Origin: Peltaster fructicola
Taxonomy: Eukaryota > Ascomycota > Dothideomycetes
Assembly (NCBI GenBank): GCA_001592805.2
Contig: CP051143.1
Span: forward strand, 2,480,001-2,544,000
Direction of reading: 5' to 3'
Length of the DNA stretch: 64,000 nucleotides
Part shown: positions 1 to 11,354 of the stretch, one piece after another
Layout of the letters: every line of letters starts with the position of its first letter
Numbering within the stretch: position 1 is the stretch's first letter
Position numbers and translations under genes: made by a program
The notes under the pieces: model-generated
Database searches by the model: none
Told to the model about the DNA's origin: nothing
The model's input: only the letters and a program-made list of their open reading frames with translations

Positions 1-1053
1 ACTTCATAGCAAAGTTGTCAGGAATATGCGGGATTTGAGGAAGTAGCGGTGCAAGTTTCGAGTCTGGCGGGAGGATGGCTACGTCGACTTGTGAGACCTT
101 GAACGAGTCCGACGCTGTGTCGGAGCTGGGTCGCTGAGTCGCAGATGGCAGCTTGAGACTCAGCGCCGACGAAATCAATGCTGACTTCGTTGTGCTCGTC
201 AACGGAGGGATCGAGGTGGACTTTCGAATGCTGCTCAATGTGGTGATGGCAGAAGACTTAGTGACAGGCGTGACACCAATGGTTGAGCCGTCAGAAGCTA
301 GAAGAATCGGACTTCCAGAGACAATCATGCAAGACTGGCTGTTCGGATAGCTGTGCGCAGGGTTGCATGCAAATGGTGTGCCTGTCACAGTGGCAGCAGC
401 AGTCGTTGTAGCAGCTCTACCGACTAATCGTGGTCGAAGAGCTGGGACGACATGAGTGCCATAGTCGACATGCATATCCTCGTTGACATCTCGTAGTGAC
501 CTAGCCTCAGCTCTTAGGGACAGAGATAGACTCTGCTGATCGGTTGACAGGTAAGAGGTGCTGGTGAAGGTCAGCTAGCATTCTCCTAGCAGTCCATATA
601 CCCACTCATAGGCTTGGTGAAATCCTTTTGGTGCACAATTCCCATGTGATGTGATAATGGTGAACATATCCAGGCCTGACCATGCATTCTTAGCCTTGTC
701 GAAGCCGTCAGCACTGTGAAAGGTGACTGTCATCACACCTTCTCGGCAACTCAGGTCGGTCAGATGACTGTAATGGTCTTCGAGCACGATTGTCGGCAGA
801 TGTGGCTCTAAGGTGACACGAGCAGCAGCAGCATTTGGATTCGAGCTGTCATACGAGTCGTCTGCAGGCTGTAAGTGATGTCTCATCCTCTAGCGTATCA
901 CCTACCATCTGCGAAAAGCAGAACGTGACCGTCTCGAGTCGGCACAAAGTCTGGAGCCCGTCGCTCAAGCATTGTCCGTTTCTGAGCCGCGCCCAGTGAG
1001 AGTGCATGCACAGCAAGTGCATGACATAGCAGGACTCGCAGTGATCGATGCAT
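1..1053 (-). CDS. Secreted DUF7029-type surface protein, truncated by the window edge
   Basis: Three exons can be built: 1053-906, 861-606 and 560 to beyond base 1. The 44-bp and 45-bp GT..AG introns keep one open frame of 321 residues. Residues 1-24 form a signal peptide (LRVLLCHALAVHALSLGAA). The next 130 residues resemble the fungal DUF7029 module, with a 'LPTIVLEDHYSHLTDLSC' start and a 'DVNEDMHVDYG' end. A Ser/Thr-rich tail follows and runs off the window. Proteins of this type are predicted to be secreted or wall-anchored, often with a second C-terminal domain; no biochemical function is known to me. The family call rests on remembered pattern and is moderately sure. The 3' end is missing. 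Confidence 0.7.
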
Positions 1054-1855
1054 CTTTGCCGTGAGTTCCAGTGTAACACAGGTTGAGCAGGGTAGCCTAG
1101 TCACGCCTGAGGACGGCGTAGGGCTTCATATACTATGCTCTGGTCTTGTGTCTGTGTAGACCATGCAGACTTCTTGCCCTGAGGCGTCCCATTGCACATA
1201 GGCGAAAGTGCATCCTACTGGCACAGCAGCACATCTTTGCCAGCTTCAGCGAGCTGAGACACCACAGCCTCGAGGTCATTGAGCGAATCTGTCAAACACG
1301 GATGCATCTGATCCTTAGACCGCCGCACTCATGCCGAACCCACAGAGATCTGCAGAGCAAGCGCGAACTCATACCAGCAGGGCCATGAGGCTATTCGAGG
1401 CAATCTCCATCTGCAAAGGCTAGCGATGAGGCTCTGGAAATCGCCTCCGAAAATGTGGTGCGACGGAAGGCTGAGGATGAAGCGTATGCGCCGGTGTGCA
1501 AGCCACATCACACTTCAAAGGATCAGCTCACAAAACTGCATGTTCAAACAGCGCAACACCGCGAGCAGACGCAGTTGGAATCGAGAACGATCATGGCTGT
1601 GGTGCAGCAGTATGTGGACGGCTCAAATCGTAGGTTCGTGGGCAGGGGAAGTCGATGAAGTGATGGAGGACAAGAAAGAAGCAGTTCGGATACATAGCGC
1701 ACGGACCGCTCCGGGCTATATTAAGAAACGACCGCAGTCATGCCAGATTGTTCCCACGATCCCATCCCAGTCGCTTAACACATGGCTCTTATGCAGGCAT
1801 CGCTTCAAGGTATCACGGCGCGAAGTCCTGACTCTTCTCGTTGCTGTTGAATCCC
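1054..1855. other. Gap with ambiguous coding-like stretches
   Basis: No gene can be called with confidence. About 1390-1640 on the plus strand reads as a hydrophilic open frame. About 1150-1310 on the minus strand also shows short open stretches in two frames. The two compete, and neither has a clear start or splice structure. The region also contains the promoter of the DUF7029 gene and the 3' side of MET17. Confidence 0.4.
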
Positions 1856-3369
<1,514 letters not shown>

Positions 3370-3817
3370 GTTAGAAGATCGTTCCGTGTGTGAAGTGATG
3401 GGTAAGAGGTGCGAACAAGAGGAAGAACCAACCTGCCGGGAGCAAAGTTTTGTACCTGTCGCTGTGGACGACCGGCTACAAAGATCGACGACTTGCGATT
3501 CGTAGTCGAGAATGGCGCCTTCATGATAGCCCCGCTGCTATCCTCAGACGAGGCAGTATTGTCATTGTAACTCGTACCCCGCCAGATGAGCACAGTCTCA
3601 GCCAAGAGCAATTTACTGCGAATGTGTATGGGATGTGAGCACGTCATCCTGGTAGTTTTGAGATACTTGCCTAATTAGTCGTAGCGTAGGGGTCCTTGGT
3701 ACTCCATGTGCTTTGAGATTGCCTGTCACACATTGAAGCTTGTCTTCTGTCGCTTTACAACTATGCAATTTTATCTCAGGCATATGATCTATCAAATACG
3801 AAACAGTCTCCGTCGTC
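3370..3817. other. Intergenic, MET17 upstream region
   Basis: Lies between the start of MET17 and the stop of the GH43 gene, both on the minus strand. It should contain the MET17 promoter and leader. No gene or repeat is seen. Confidence 0.6.
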
Positions 3818-5035
3818 TCAGGCGATGCCAACTTTGTAGTTTGGCAGCCAGTTGAGATGACCAGTATGCAAGACTCGAGTCGACGCAGAAGTGTCAGCAT
3901 CGGCATGGAAAACCATGTTGGCACCGAGCAGAGTAATGTCTGCACCTCCCGGTGCGTAGAGCTTGGTACCATCGGCTGCAACAGCTCCTGTTGCCAGGAG
4001 ATCTGCTCTCGGGTTGTTCCATGGTCCTTTGATGCCGTTGGTACTGTAAGTGTAGCTGACCTTGTAGGTTGAGTCGACTGTGAATTGTTAGCAAAGTTGA
4101 CGAATCACATCTTGGTACGTACAAGTGCTTCCACGAGAGTAGAACATGAAGTGTGTCTTGCCATCGTTCGACATCACAAGGGCAGGGGCTTCAATGTTAT
4201 ATCCATCATCGGCGCCGGCGTTGTCGAAGAGGAACAGAGGCCACTCGCTACCCTTGTCAAGAGTGTAGCCATCGACCTTGCCTTGCGAGTTCTTGCCGAG
4301 TTTAGCGAGGTAGAGAGGCGTCTTATGGCAGTTTGCCGAGTTTTGCTTGTCGCCGCATGTCCTTGGGCCATCGAGCTTGTAGGCGACATACCAGGAGCCA
4401 TCGGAGTCTCTGAAGATGGTAGGATCGATCTGACCACCGGCATCTTCCCGGCATCCTCCTGGCATACCCTCTACGATGAACCATGGTGCGGAAGAGCCAT
4501 CAGTGTAAGGTCCCGCGACGTTGTCTCGACTTCTGGCGAGACCTAGACAGTGTACGTCTTTGCTGTTGATGGTAGCTCTGCCAGCGTAGTACATAGCAAA
4601 GCTGTCATCGTAGTCTGTAAGGCGAGCGACATCTGGTGCCCAGACCTCGTTGGTGACCCATGGTGGCAGGCTAGGAAATGCATCTGACTGAACGTACTTC
4701 CACTCTGACGGCTTGGAGAAGTCTGGGTTATCGGCTAGTTGCACATGCTTCCCATTACCATTTGTAGCAAATGCCCAGCTCTCTCCATTGACCTGAATGA
4801 TAGAAGGATCCGCGAAGTTCATGCCACTATACTGTGGTTAGTACCATATGCTCTCCAATGGGAAGGTGACGCACTTCAAGAGAGCACCCGAGACAGCTCT
4901 TCTCTGGTTGCCATGCTCAGATGCATTCACTTGAGGATCTGGTATCAAGAAAGCGATCTTCTCAGCCTGAGCGGTTGTTGACAGCAGCAACGATGTGCCA
5001 AGCAGGAGTAACGCTGATCTTGTGCTAGAAGCCAT
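3818..5035 (-). CDS. Secreted glycoside hydrolase family 43
   Basis: Exons 5035-4875, 4826-4123 and 4077-3818 (introns 48 and 45 bp) give a 374-residue protein in frame throughout. Residues 1-23 are a signal peptide (SALLLLGTSLLLSTTAQA). The three GH43 acids are visible: the Asp of 'MNFADPSIIQ' (general base), the Asp of 'GGQIDPTIFRD' (pKa modulator) and the Glu of 'YNIEAPALV' (general acid). GH43 enzymes cleave arabinose or xylose linkages in plant hemicellulose and pectin; the subfamily and substrate cannot be told from the sequence alone. It is expected to act outside the cell on plant polysaccharide. Fold call is firm, substrate open. Confidence 0.9.
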
Positions 5036-5717
5036 TGTGTGATTTCTTGTAGGTGAGAAGTAGTGAGCGAAGTCATCGAGGAAGATCACTTCTTATGTGT
5101 GACCGCTGGTCCGCACCGGATGTTGGTTTCATGTTGTTCTATTCCTGACGACGGGGTAGCGATCCTTCAATGCACGACCCTGACGATGGAATCCTCAAAT
5201 GACACGCCACGCATTGGTCTGCAGGATCCTGCTGGGCTGATCCTTCGGACTCTGCCGTTACGGTAATCCGAATTGTTGTTGCTCGCTCAAGTTGACCATG
5301 CTTGAGCATTTTTGGTAGATGTAGCTAATTCTGCGCAAGGCCAGCTGACGATCAAACAGCATCGCCTCTCGTCTGGTGTATTGAGTTTGTCAATGCGCAG
5401 TACCAGTAAGTATAGGCTTCCTTATATGAACCCGATGTCACAACAGCGACTGCACAGATGTCACGAAGGCAATCGCGCGTCAGACGGCATCATCAGAGCT
5501 AGCGTACATGTGCGCTGAGTTCCTCAGCAAGTAAGCGATCTACCGTGATGATAATTATGTCAAATCAATGGAAGACGAGAGGGTTCCTGAAAGTGTCACC
5601 AAGGGCTCAACTGCCTGAGGCTCTTCACGAGTGCGGAATCTGCGCGCACTGGTTATAATATGAGCCTACACTTTGTGGTTGCAAGACTGGCTTCAGTCTC
5701 TCGATAATGCCATCATT
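5036..5717. other. Intergenic, GH43 upstream region
   Basis: Divergent gap between the GH43 start and the next plus-strand gene. No further gene, RNA or repeat is recognised. Carbon-regulated sites would be expected here, but I could not point to a convincing one. Confidence 0.5.
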
Positions 5718-6872
5718 ATGCTACCTCCGATAATCGAAGACTACGTCGTCGCCAAGAACGCCCTTGCAGCGTCTCTATCGAGAGATGGGCGGAAAAACGA
5801 TCATGCTGAACTATCATACCGCGATGTGGACGACATTTTCTATACACTCCTCAGCGTGCTGAATACGTGTACAGAGTCGCTCGTAAAGGTACGGCAGTAT
5901 ACGAAAGACGCAATGGGGCTTTCTGACACCAGGTAGCGAAGCAGTGACCTCGTCGTTAGGTTCATTCTACCACATCCTTCACGAGCTCTGGCGTTCGCCC
6001 AGTATTTGTGCACAGCTGCAAGGTGTTGTTCGCCCGGCGGCGGAATCGATGATCCCAGTCTACATGTGCCTAAGCCACCTCTTCCGATGGACAGGCGGCA
6101 TCATGCCTTCCTGCTCACCTGCAACGTGTTAGGCATCGCCATGTTACGAATCAGAAACGATCCTCGCCACAGTTCGGTCTACCATGTCGATGATCTCTCG
6201 TTAGACTATCTGAAAGGCGCCCTGCAAAGACTGGCGCGTCTAGCAGTATGCAGTGATGGTATGCCATCGCAGCCCGCAGCAAGAATCTACGAGTCAGTCG
6301 TCCACCGCGTAGATTGCTTCGAGAGGAAGAAGATTCTGTCTGGCACAGATGCAACAGAGCTAAGAGCCAAGCTCGAAACTGCACGCCGACAACCTTTCGC
6401 CGACATGCTATCTGATCTGGCAAAAGATGAATCTCGGATGGCTTCGCATTCACAGGTGCGCCATATGGAATCGTCGCAGTGGACAGTGCCGGAGAGGCAC
6501 ACTCTACCAGGTGATCCCAACCCACCTTGGCATGAACTCCCAGCTGGGAATGGCCTTCACTTGCGAAGGATCGCGCGTCAACGAGGCGCCTTCAAATCTG
6601 GTGCTTTGCCCTCGGGCGGCTTCATGCTGTTGAATCGTGGACGGAAAGCAAGCGAAGCTGTGCAAAAAGACGTCAAAGACATGCTCGAGGAAGCCAAACG
6701 CTGCTTTGACACGTACACCAATGTCAACGAGGTCGAGGATATCGACGCTCTCGGCAATCTAGTGTGGAAGAAGGAGACTGGACGAAGAAGGCGTACTCAT
6801 TATGGTCACTCGTATGAGAACATCGAGGCCAAGCGTGATCAGCAGGGACAACGCAACGAGCGCGCATACTAG
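5718..6872 (+). CDS. Unrecognised protein, probably frame-disrupted
   Basis: Two coding-like blocks share one frame: 5718-5936 (helical, 'YRDVDDIFYTLLSVLNTCTE') and about 6023-6869 ('VYHVDDLSLDYLKGALQRLA', basic C-terminus). Between them, 5937-6090 reads best in another frame ('LGSFYHILHELWRS', 'MIPVYMCLSHLFRW'). A splice from 5932 (AG/GTAGCG) to 6023 would join the two outer blocks with a 90-bp intron but would discard the middle frame. A splice to 6003 keeps the middle frame but then meets a stop. Either the gene has two small indels or the model is incomplete. No domain is recognised. The first ATG in the open frame is at 5718; a start further upstream cannot be excluded. Confidence 0.4.
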
Positions 6873-7131
6873 CTTGAATGCTCCTGTCTCAGCAGGTATG
6901 ATTTGCTGGAGATCCTCTGGTCACCGTCGACGCACCTTGCGAGAGAGTCTTGCGTGTTTAGACCTCAATAATCATGCGTCTCGGGTGGTTGGTAGGCCAT
7001 CTCGGACGACGACACGCTTTTGTTCAATGTTTTCCGCCTTATACCCAAACGCCTCGCTAATAGAGCTTAGCTGCCCTTCGCAGAGCAATGCAACGCAATG
7101 TAAATCAGTCCCACTTTTGCTCCTATCCTCA

Positions 7132-7920
7132 CTATACGGTGCCGTTCATGTTCATTTTGACATCTTCTTCGCCAGCAAGCACTTGAGTTTCTACTCTCTC
7201 GTCCACAGCGCCTCCAGGAGTCCAAGCCACCAGTCTACCATCTTCGTCTTCGAACTCCCATCTAAACCTGCTCATATAGTGTGGTATAGCGCTCAGCTGT
7301 GGTCCATAGCGGTTGGGGTTGTCGTACAGCTCGAACAGCGGAACAGCCAGAAGTTTCATATTTTTGGGCACACTGAGTACTCGCGAACGTGGTAGCTGTA
7401 TGAGATACAATTTCTTGCACTCCTTCGGACGTGTGCAGTGCGGTGGTAGATATGGGTACATGAAGGTCTCGAAGTTTGGTCGGTACCACTGCGCGAGCGT
7501 GGAATGAATGTTCCAGTCTTGAGGATCCGTGTTGGCAGACAAAGAGCCCACCGGTGCCAGGCGTTCGTTCAGCCTTGTCTTGAAGCCTTCAATCTCTTCG
7601 ACGTCATGGGCGAGGTAGTCTCCAGGGAGCTTGAAGAACGCATTGGCGATCTGCAGCATTAGGACATGTGGATGGTTGTGTTCGTGGCAGATTAGGATGC
7701 CCTCGCATGTCCTCCTCATGCCATGCTGCTCGTAGTATTCTTCCAATCTCTTGAGTCTTGCATTGACAGACGGGTCCTCCTCCGGCTGCACTTCCTTGAC
7801 TCCGAATGTGTAGTTGCTCAGAGGGTAGAGTCTAACGGTGTCCTGCTGTCGCTCGTCGAAGGGTAGTATGGAAGGCGGAGGGATCGATGAAATTGCAGCA
7901 GAGAGCGGGACAGCAGACAT
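7132..7920 (-). CDS. Cleavage factor Im 25 kDa subunit (NUDT21/CPSF5 family)
   Basis: A single exon encodes 262 residues. It matches the RNA-binding Nudix-fold subunit of cleavage factor Im, which recognises UGUA near poly(A) sites and helps choose the 3' end of pre-mRNA in the nucleus. Visible family blocks are 'YPLSNYTFGVKE', 'GMRRTCEGILICHEH', 'FFKLPGDYLAHDVEEIEGFK', 'STLAQWYRPNFETFMYPYLP' and 'PKECKKLYLIQLP'. As in the human protein, the Nudix box lacks the full set of catalytic glutamates, so it should bind rather than hydrolyse. The ATG at 7920 gives a short Ser/Pro-rich leader before the core. The C-terminal extension of about 35 residues is typical of fungal copies. Confidence 0.92.
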   Translation of the reverse strand: MSAVPLSAAISSIPPPSILPFDERQQDTVRLYPLSNYTFGVKEVQPEEDPSVNARLKRLEEYYEQHGMRRTCEGILICHEHNHPHVLMLQIANAFFKLPGDYLAHDVEEIEGFKTRLNERLAPVGSLSANTDPQDWNIHSTLAQWYRPNFETFMYPYLPPHCTRPKECKKLYLIQLPRSRVLSVPKNMKLLAVPLFELYDNPNRYGPQLSAIPHYMSRFRWEFEDEDGRLVAWTPGGAVDERVETQVLAGEEDVKMNMNGTV

Positions 7921-8558
7921 GATGCCTCAAAAGAGTGTGACGTAGATGTCGAGATCACAAGTCGTTCAGTCCAGTGCAGGAATGGTAATCGTGTCGAGTG
8001 TGGTACTGCTTGGCTTGGTGGTATGTCTATAATCCTGCTCGTTGTATACGCTGCTGTGGTAAGAGCGTGCAAATTGTCAAGCCTGGCTGTATGATTGTCG
8101 CGTGAAGTAGAGAAAGGAATGTCGAGGCTTAGTGGAGCGTCAGATGTTGAAGTATTCGCATGAGAATGCCTGTCTGGCGTGTTGAAGCTTGGAGGTCGAA
8201 GTCACCTTGCGGCTTCGAAAAGCGATGCTCCCTCTTCATGATGCGCATGACTTACTCTCTCATTTGGTACTGCGCAGATCATCTGCCATCGCAAGAGCAG
8301 ACGTGTTGTTTTCGGTGCTTAACCTCAAGCGTACCACAAGTCTGCAAAGCACTTGTACGCAGACAATATGGGCGGGAGGGCAGATGGGCACACATGCATG
8401 GCGAAGTGGACATCCTCGACAATCAGCTAGAGCTCCATGATGCCGTCATTGAGCTCACGACTCCATTGTGAAGACCACTCAGACTAATCCATTGTGATCG
8501 TCCGACTCTATTCCACACGTACGTTTGTGAAACTCATATCGTTCAGAAGCATCACATC
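7921..8558. other. Divergent intergenic region
   Basis: Lies between the divergent starts of the CFIm25 and alpha-glucosidase genes, so it carries both promoters. No other gene or repeat is recognised. Confidence 0.6.
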
Positions 8559-10658
8559 ATGTCGTCGAATCACAATGACAGCAAGTGGTGGAAAGAGGCT
8601 GTCGTCTACCAGGTAGATGTGCTTGACATGATATGCACACATCGATACTGATTGCATCCGAGATCTATCCTGCATCGTTCCTTTCGACAGGGAGTGGCAG
8701 TGAACCAGGCTGGGGAGATATCAAAGGCATCACGTCGAAGCTTGACTATCTGAAGCACTTGGGAGGTCAGTGTTCAACCACATGCTCCGCCTTGACAATT
8801 CACACTCGACAGTCGACATCGTCTGGCTTTCCCCGATCTATCGGTCTCCTCAATATGACATGGGATACGATATTGTGAGTATGCTGCGTCACAAGCTCAA
8901 CTCTCTGATCATCTAGTCCGACTACGAAGATATCGATCCCAGATATGGAACACTAGAAGATGTGGACGAGCTCATAGCTGAACTGAAACGGCGAGATATG
9001 AAGCTAATGGTAGGCCTACCGAGCGCCTGCTGCGGCGTTGCCTAACAACGACAGATGGATCTTGTTGTCAACCATACCTCGCATGAGCATGCTTGGTTCA
9101 AGGACTCCAGTTCTAGCAAATCGTCCAAGAAGAGAGATTGGTATCACTGGCAGCCTGCCAAGTACGACAACGATGGCAATCGTCAGCCTCCAAACAACTG
9201 GGCGAGAATCCTCGGCGAGAAGGATAGCGCATGGACATGGGACGAACAGACGGGCGAATACTTCCTAAGCCTCTTCACGGCCGAACAACCAGATCTGAAC
9301 TGGGAGAACCCTGATGTGCGAGCTGCCGTGCACGGCGTGCTTAGATTTTGGCTCGAGAGAGGCGCAAGTGGCTTTCGGATGGATGTTATCAATCACATCT
9401 CCAAGGTCCCAGGTTATCCAGACGCGCCTGTTAATGATCCCTCCAGCAAATACCAGTCAGGCTGGATGCACTATTGCAACGGCCCAAAACTTCATGAATA
9501 CCTGCAGGCCATCAATACTGAAGTTCTCAGCAAGTACGACACCATCACAGTTGGAGAAATGCCGTTTGTTCGAGACGGTAAGGAGATCATACAGGCAGTG
9601 GGGGCCAACAATAAAGAGCTCAACATGATCTTCATCTTCGAGATTGTTGACATAGACAATGAGGTTGGCAGCTTCAGACTGACCTTGCGACACTGGGAGC
9701 CCAGCGAGATCAGGACGATCATGAGCAAATGGCAGAAGTTCATGATCGAGAATGATGGGTGGAACAGTCTATTCATTGAGAATCATGGTAAGTGCTCCTA
9801 CCAATGCTGGCTGTACTGACTACCGCTAGACAACCCTCGATCTGTCTCTCGTTATTGCGACGATTCAGACACATATCGTGAGCTCGGATCGAAGCTGCTA
9901 TGTCTCATGATGACGACTCTTTCTGGCACGCTCTATATCTACCAAGGACAGGAGCTAGGCATGCGCAATGCTCCGCTTGATTGGCAGCCATCAGAGTACA
10001 AGGACTGCGAGAGCATCAATTATTTCGACAAAGTATGTGCTTTTTGTTGGCCCTGGCTGACTACTAACTCCTGCAGATGAAAGCTCTAAACGGTGAGAAG
10101 ATTAGCGATCTCGATCTTGCTCGCAATGTGCTCCAACGCAAAGCACGCGACCATTCTCGAACACCCGTTCAATGGAATGCCGGTCCCAATGCTGGATTCT
10201 GCGCTGCAGACGTGAAGCCATGGATGCGAATCATGGATGATTACAAGGAAGTCAACGCCGAGACACAAGCTAAGACGAAACGACCGAACGACTTGACGGT
10301 ACTGCAATTCTGGAAGCGTGGCATCGAGAACAGAAAGAAACACAAGGACACTCTTGTGTATGGATCGTTCGAATTGCTTGACGAGGAGCATAGCACTGTA
10401 TTTGCCTACCGTAGAGCCAGTGCCGAGGAGGTCTTCGTGGTCATCCTCAACTTCTACGGCAGACATACTGTTTGGGAGATACCGGAGCATTGTACAGTTG
10501 ATAGCTGGGTGGCTGGTAATTATACTGCTGGCAAGCCTGAGAAGCCAGTGTCTGGCAAGATTGCACTTCGTCCGTGGGAAGGCTTGATCGGTGAGTGGAG
10601 ATGCACACTGCGTTAGCTGTTTACTGATCATGATCGTTCAGGCATTGCCAGCCCATAA
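8559..10658 (+). CDS. Intracellular GH13 alpha-glucosidase, isomaltase type
   Basis: Eight exons: 8559-8612, 8663-8765, 8813-8874, 8917-9009, 9055-9787, 9830-10032, 10077-10590 and 10642-10658. They splice to 592 residues with every junction in frame. The GH13 core is clear: 'YQIYPASF', 'DLVVNHTSHEHAWF', nucleophile Asp in 'GFRMDVINH', acid/base Glu in 'TVGEMPFVR', third Asp in 'ENHDNPRSVSRY'. There is no signal peptide. Val directly after the nucleophile marks isomaltase/oligo-1,6-glucosidase specificity in this family, while maltases have Ala or Thr, so I infer action on alpha-1,6 glucosidic bonds. The last exon adds only five residues. Introns are 39-51 bp and crowd the first 500 bp. Confidence 0.93.
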
Positions 10659-11354
10659 TCTGTGGTGCGAGACTGATGAGGAAGGTGGTGCACACTCGAG
10701 TGTCGTGTGTATGTGGCATAACCGAGAATTTCAGCATCCTCAGGTCTTACAGCGCTACCTTCAAGGGCAGGCATTGTAGCCTCATGGCCGTCGTGGCTAT
10801 AGTCTTATCCTGGGCCGGCGGACCTGCATCTCCTGTGGTTACCGTGTGGTAATGACCGTGCAGGGTGATAGCAGATGGCGTCTAGGGTCAGATACCGATA
10901 CAACATATGCGCCGCATCGTTGAGACAGCCGCCAGGCACATTGTGTTTGACGAGTAGTTGAGCTAGACCTGAGAGAGGATGTTTCAATGGGTGGTGTGCC
11001 TTGCATGACGACGTCGCACAGGCCACACGAGCTTGGAAAGCTTGGGCCCACAAGTAAACAAACGTGTGATCCTCAAGACCACAAAGATCACACTCGACCT
11101 TCAAGACCAGTATCGAGTTGTACGACAGTCTCATAAGCGTACAAAGGTCGTCATATATCTTCACAAACGCTCATCAATTGATCAATCATCGTTCCGGCAT
11201 TGCTTGCGCTCGAGATACGCTCGTTTACAACACCAATTCCGCATAGCAACCACTTCGGCACATACATTCTAACGCTTATCCAAGCTCAAACGCATGCAAT
11301 ACAACAACATATGGGCAGCTGCTGAGACCACTTGTCGTACTACAATCTTCGGAG
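10659..11354. other. Intergenic region
   Basis: Between the alpha-glucosidase stop and the CYK3 start. Open frames on both strands are short and have no family likeness. Nothing else is recognised. Confidence 0.5.

Noticed and set aside
3613-3981. Minus-strand frame of 122 codons at the GH43 3' end
   Set aside because: Shadow of the GH43 last exon in another frame; the spliced GH43 frame explains the sequence.
10086-10631. 181-codon frame antisense to the alpha-glucosidase
   Set aside because: Fully inside exon 7 of a conserved GH13 gene, with no independent support.
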